Origin: Halorhodospira halochloris
GTDB taxonomy: Bacteria > Pseudomonadota > Gammaproteobacteria > Nitrococcales > Halorhodospiraceae
Direction of reading: 5' to 3'
Assembly: GCF_002356555.2 (NCBI RefSeq)
Contig: NZ_AP017372.2
Coordinates: forward strand, 372,001-436,000
DNA length: 64,000 nt
Position numbers and translations under genes: made by a program. Below are positions 61,543 to 64,000 of this stretch, in pieces. Each line of letters opens with the position of its first letter. Position 1 is the first letter of the stretch. The notes beneath the pieces were generated by a model, which was not told where the DNA came from, did no database searches, and saw only the letters and a program-made list of their open reading frames with translations.

Positions 61543-62175
61543 CTATCCACTCTTTTTATTAACTTTGTAACGCCGATACAACTCAAGCGAGTTCACATGG
61601 ACAATCCCTGGCATAGCCGGGATAAATTCCAACCCCAAACAGACTGCGGCTGCAAGCCTATGACGCCCCCCATCCACATGGACCATCTGGCCCTCGGGAC
61701 CGAAGTTTATGCGTATGCCATCGTATTCCCTAAACCACCACCAAGGGTTTAACTCAGACTGAAAACTCAACCTTCCACTCACTTTCACACTTTCAAAAAG
61801 AGAATCCAACCTGGTTAGCCGATGCTCTTGGTAGTCATCAAAAAAAGATGTATTTTCCTGCTCTCCGTTCCATCTTTCGCAAAATGCCGCAACCAAAGGA
61901 TCTTCAGTTAAATTATATAACTCATCATCCGGAACAGACCACAGCTCTACCACCTTTCCGCTTACAGTTCTTTTCCCGAGGTGATCTCTCCATCTAACCC
62001 GATCTACGGTCTTTATTTTATCTAAAGGAACTAACAATGGCTCACAACTCATGGGAGGTTTTTTGTGTTTTATTGTTTGCCAGATATCACGAACTAAAAA
62101 AGCGCCAAATCTTTTCCATGATTTCAGCAACGTACTGCTGGGACAAGGGCCGGCATTAAAGAACGATTTATTCAT
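61543..62175 (-). CDS. ParB-like domain protein, second in window
   Basis: 210 residues. The C-terminal end has VHVDGGRHRLAAAVCLGL with GGRHRL at about 169-174, the ParB/sulfiredoxin motif. Its start overlaps the end of the CapA-like gene by 8 bases, so both are coupled. The layout (basic N-terminal half, GG-x-HR near the C-terminus) recalls the protein at 6540 although overall similarity is low. Proteins of this sort recur in glycan clusters; activity unknown. Confidence 0.6.
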   Translation of the reverse strand: MNKSFFNAGPCPSSTLLKSWKRFGAFLVRDIWQTIKHKKPPMSCEPLLVPLDKIKTVDRVRWRDHLGKRTVSGKVVELWSVPDDELYNLTEDPLVAAFCERWNGEQENTSFFDDYQEHRLTRLDSLFESVKVSGRLSFQSELNPWWWFREYDGIRINFGPEGQMVHVDGGRHRLAAAVCLGLEFIPAMPGIVHVNSLELYRRYKVNKKSG

Positions 62176-63349
62176 CAAACAGCCTCATAGTTCTAGCCTT
62201 GGGCTCCCTTTGATCAGGAAACAACGCTTTCTTAAGGGACTCTTTCCAAACCTCGTGATGAGTCTCGCATCGTAACCCATTGAGTTGGCGCAGTGCCCAA
62301 TTCGGCTTGCGAGCAAGCCGCCGTCTGAGCAACCACCCAAGCCCGAGCCATCGCCGCCAGAGCCACTGAGGCAGAGGCGCTAGCGAATACTTGCGTTGGT
62401 AGGTGTTCGCCCTCCGCCCGACCAGCGACGCCCACCATTGCCGATATGACTCGGGGTCCTCGGCGATGCCTCGATTCCGCGCCTGCATGGCGTCAAACGC
62501 CTCGGCTTCTTCCGTGTTCAGGCCCCGCAACGCACCGCTGGAGTAGTCCAGGGCATAGGGCATGACCGCTTCGACCTGGGCCTGTCCGGGGCTGTCGACA
62601 TCGACCAGCACACCGTAACCCCGCCCGCGCCAGGGTGACGGCAACGGGCCACTGCGCGGCATCCAGAGGTCGCCCAGTGACCAGGCGATGGGCCGCCCCT
62701 GCCAGTGCTCGACGAAACCAGGCACATGCGGATGGTGGGTAATCACGGTGGCGGCACCGCAATCGATCAACCAGCGGGCGAGGCGCTGAAGGTGGGGTGG
62801 CGGCAAATGCTCGTATTCAATCCCACCGTGGAGAACCGCGATCACCGTATACCCGGCATCACGCTCCCCCTGTATGGACCGGTGCAGGCTGATGGGGTCG
62901 AGACTCGCTGCCCGAACATCGCCGTCGGCGGTGAACTCCCGCTCGGCCCCGGCCACCATAGAAACACCGCCGGCGTTCGGCTCACCCAGGCGCGTCACAC
63001 GTCGCTCGCCCCATGGCATACCCTCGAAGCCGAAAGGGGCGACACGCTGTCCTTCCAGCGCCGAGACGGTGGCACTCAACCCCGTGCGTCCGCCGTCGAG
63101 GGCGTGGTTGTTGGCCAGGCTGGCATGGGTGACACCCAGCGCAGCGATGGCTTCCGGGCCGTGCGACGACTGCGCCAGGTGCGGTCCCACCTTGGCGATG
63201 GGCGCGGCGTCCGGCGATGCCTGCGGGCCTTCGTAGTTGATGACGACGGCGTCGGCCTGATCGATGGCGCCCGCCAGGGCGTCATGTTCGAGCCTTGGGG
63301 CTGCCGACCTCTCGGGCAGACACCAGTCACCGAGAAAGAGCAGTTTCAT
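62168..63349 (-). CDS. CapA/PgsA-like metallophosphatase-fold protein
   Basis: 393 residues from the ATG at 63349 (KLLFLGDWCL), chosen for its ATGA overlap with the upstream gene. It has GDW, NYEGP, SLANNHALDGGRTGL, VLHGGIEYEHLPPPHLQRL and VITHHPHVPGFVEHW, the CapA/PGA_cap set of metal ligands. CapA proteins act in poly-gamma-glutamate capsule or other surface-polymer synthesis, likely as hydrolases or transferases. No signal peptide is visible, so it is probably cytoplasmic. Confidence 0.85.
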   Translation of the reverse strand: MKLLFLGDWCLPERSAAPRLEHDALAGAIDQADAVVINYEGPQASPDAAPIAKVGPHLAQSSHGPEAIAALGVTHASLANNHALDGGRTGLSATVSALEGQRVAPFGFEGMPWGERRVTRLGEPNAGGVSMVAGAEREFTADGDVRAASLDPISLHRSIQGERDAGYTVIAVLHGGIEYEHLPPPHLQRLARWLIDCGAATVITHHPHVPGFVEHWQGRPIAWSLGDLWMPRSGPLPSPWRGRGYGVLVDVDSPGQAQVEAVMPYALDYSSGALRGLNTEEAEAFDAMQARNRGIAEDPESYRQWWASLVGRRANTYQRKYSLAPLPQWLWRRWLGLGWLLRRRLARKPNWALRQLNGLRCETHHEVWKESLKKALFPDQREPKARTMRLFDE

Positions 63350-63999
63350 GGGGCGACTCCCTGGATGAACTCGGTCACACGCCGCGCGTTCTGTTCCGGC
63401 GGCTCCGAGGCCGTTAGCGACAGCACGAGGCAACCCCGCGCCTGCAGGCATTCGGCACCGATACGGGCAAAGTGCAGACAGGTATCGGTGGTGGTCATCA
63501 GCTCATCGTCACTCAACCCGCGATGGCCGGGGATGAGCTTGCCGGTGGCGCGCTCGCGTTCGCGGAGCTGGCGCACCACCTGGGCGGCGTCGGCGTCGAG
63601 GTGGATGAGCGCCGTCGGCAACGGCATGTGCTCGAAGTACCGGCGCGCGTGGGCTTCGTTGCCCCGATCCCACGGCATCACGGCGTAGACCTTCTGGCTG
63701 AGCGACTCGTCGAACAGGACCGTCTCGTCTTCCAGCCACTCCTCAAGAAAGGCGATCCGGCGGACGGTGCGGAGGAAATGGTAATAGCCCTCGGCGCGGC
63801 GGTACTGGCTGCGGCCGGAGAGAGCGAAGCTTTCGTGGACGGTTGCGAGGAAGGCGTCGTGTTGTTCGGCGAAGCGGGCAAAGGCGTTTTTCTCGCCTGC
63901 CTGAATAGCATTACGGAGGAGCGGCTGGCGACAGCAAGGAATGCAAGCCATGATGCGGCGCTTAAAACTAAAGGAATTATTTATATTAATCGCACGCAA
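63346..63999 (-). CDS. Unknown protein, kinase-like C-terminal region, possibly partial at the window edge
   Basis: The frame is open to the right edge (first possible codon TTG at 63999; first ATG at 63951). The body (RTVRRIAFLEEWLEDETVLF, ALIHLDADAAQVVRQLRERE) resembles the lid and C-terminal half of P-loop nucleotide or sugar kinases, but no P-loop is visible at the N-terminus, so either the true start is outside the window or a frameshift removed it. It overlaps capA-like by four bases. Confidence 0.5.
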   Translation of the reverse strand: MRAININNSFSFKRRIMACIPCCRQPLLRNAIQAGEKNAFARFAEQHDAFLATVHESFALSGRSQYRRAEGYYHFLRTVRRIAFLEEWLEDETVLFDESLSQKVYAVMPWDRGNEAHARRYFEHMPLPTALIHLDADAAQVVRQLRERERATGKLIPGHRGLSDDELMTTTDTCLHFARIGAECLQARGCLVLSLTASEPPEQNARRVTEFIQGVAP

Positions 64000-64000
64000 C

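Noticed and set aside
63346-63999. Cytidine diphosphoramidate kinase (Cj1415-like) completing the pathway
   Set aside because: The C-terminal half looks kinase-like but no P-loop is visible and it is 42 kb from the operon; the evidence is too weak.

Overview
The window looks like part of a surface-polysaccharide (O-antigen / exopolysaccharide) locus of a gammaproteobacterium with mixed base composition, possibly a halophilic Ectothiorhodospiraceae such as Halorhodospira; the taxon is an inference from protein style only. Nearly all real genes are on the minus strand. Blocks of low-GC glycan genes (1-4.6, 7.4-8.4, 13.2-14.5 and 54-56.5 kb) alternate with GC-rich blocks, as expected for a locus assembled by repeated lateral acquisition.

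Layout. 1-8.4 kb: phosphotransferase, O-antigen polymerase/ligase, FkbM methyltransferase, glycosyltransferase, an orphan class I amidotransferase, a coiled-coil membrane protein, an 86-base poly-G tract, a ParB-like protein and a methyltransferase. 8.4-13.3 kb: an ISL3-family element split by a complete IS21-family element, both with target duplications. 13.2-14.5 kb: a CDP-glycerol-type transferase with a frameshift in a homopolymer. 15.0-16.0 kb: a six-kelch protein. 16.4-20.9 kb: a three-gene, translationally coupled operon whose products match the Campylobacter capsule O-methyl-phosphoramidate precursor pathway (glutamine kinase, CTP:phosphoglutamine cytidylyltransferase, gamma-glutamyl-CDP-amidate hydrolase). 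22.0-24.8 kb: an unrecognised three-gene operon built around a tandem phosphoribosyltransferase-like protein.

25-43.5 kb is a recombination scrapyard. It holds two partial copies of the phosphoramidate operon, each joined to a VapBC-like pair; two deleted copies of a sugar epimerase; fragments of sugar transferase, UDP-sugar dehydrogenase, MqsA and a PD-(D/E)XK-type (DUF4351) protein; and several intact conflict modules: AbiE, two further PIN-toxin pairs, a toxin-antitoxin-SecB-like chaperone (TAC) module and a DUF4143 ATPase. A 125-base repeat that can fold into an H-type pseudoknot occurs three times, with a fourth diverged copy.

43.5-64 kb returns to an ordered glycan cluster: initiating sugar transferase, epimerase, nucleotide-sugar dehydrogenase, a second epimerase, GT2 and GT4 glycosyltransferases, a second Wzy/WaaL-type protein, an asparagine-synthetase-like enzyme, a PaaK-like adenylating enzyme, a second ParB-like protein and a CapA-like protein. 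The epimerase, sugar transferase and dehydrogenase here are the intact parents of the fragments in the scrapyard. The likely overall job is synthesis of a variable surface glycan, possibly decorated with phosphoramidate, in a locus that turns over by recombination and carries many addiction or defence modules.
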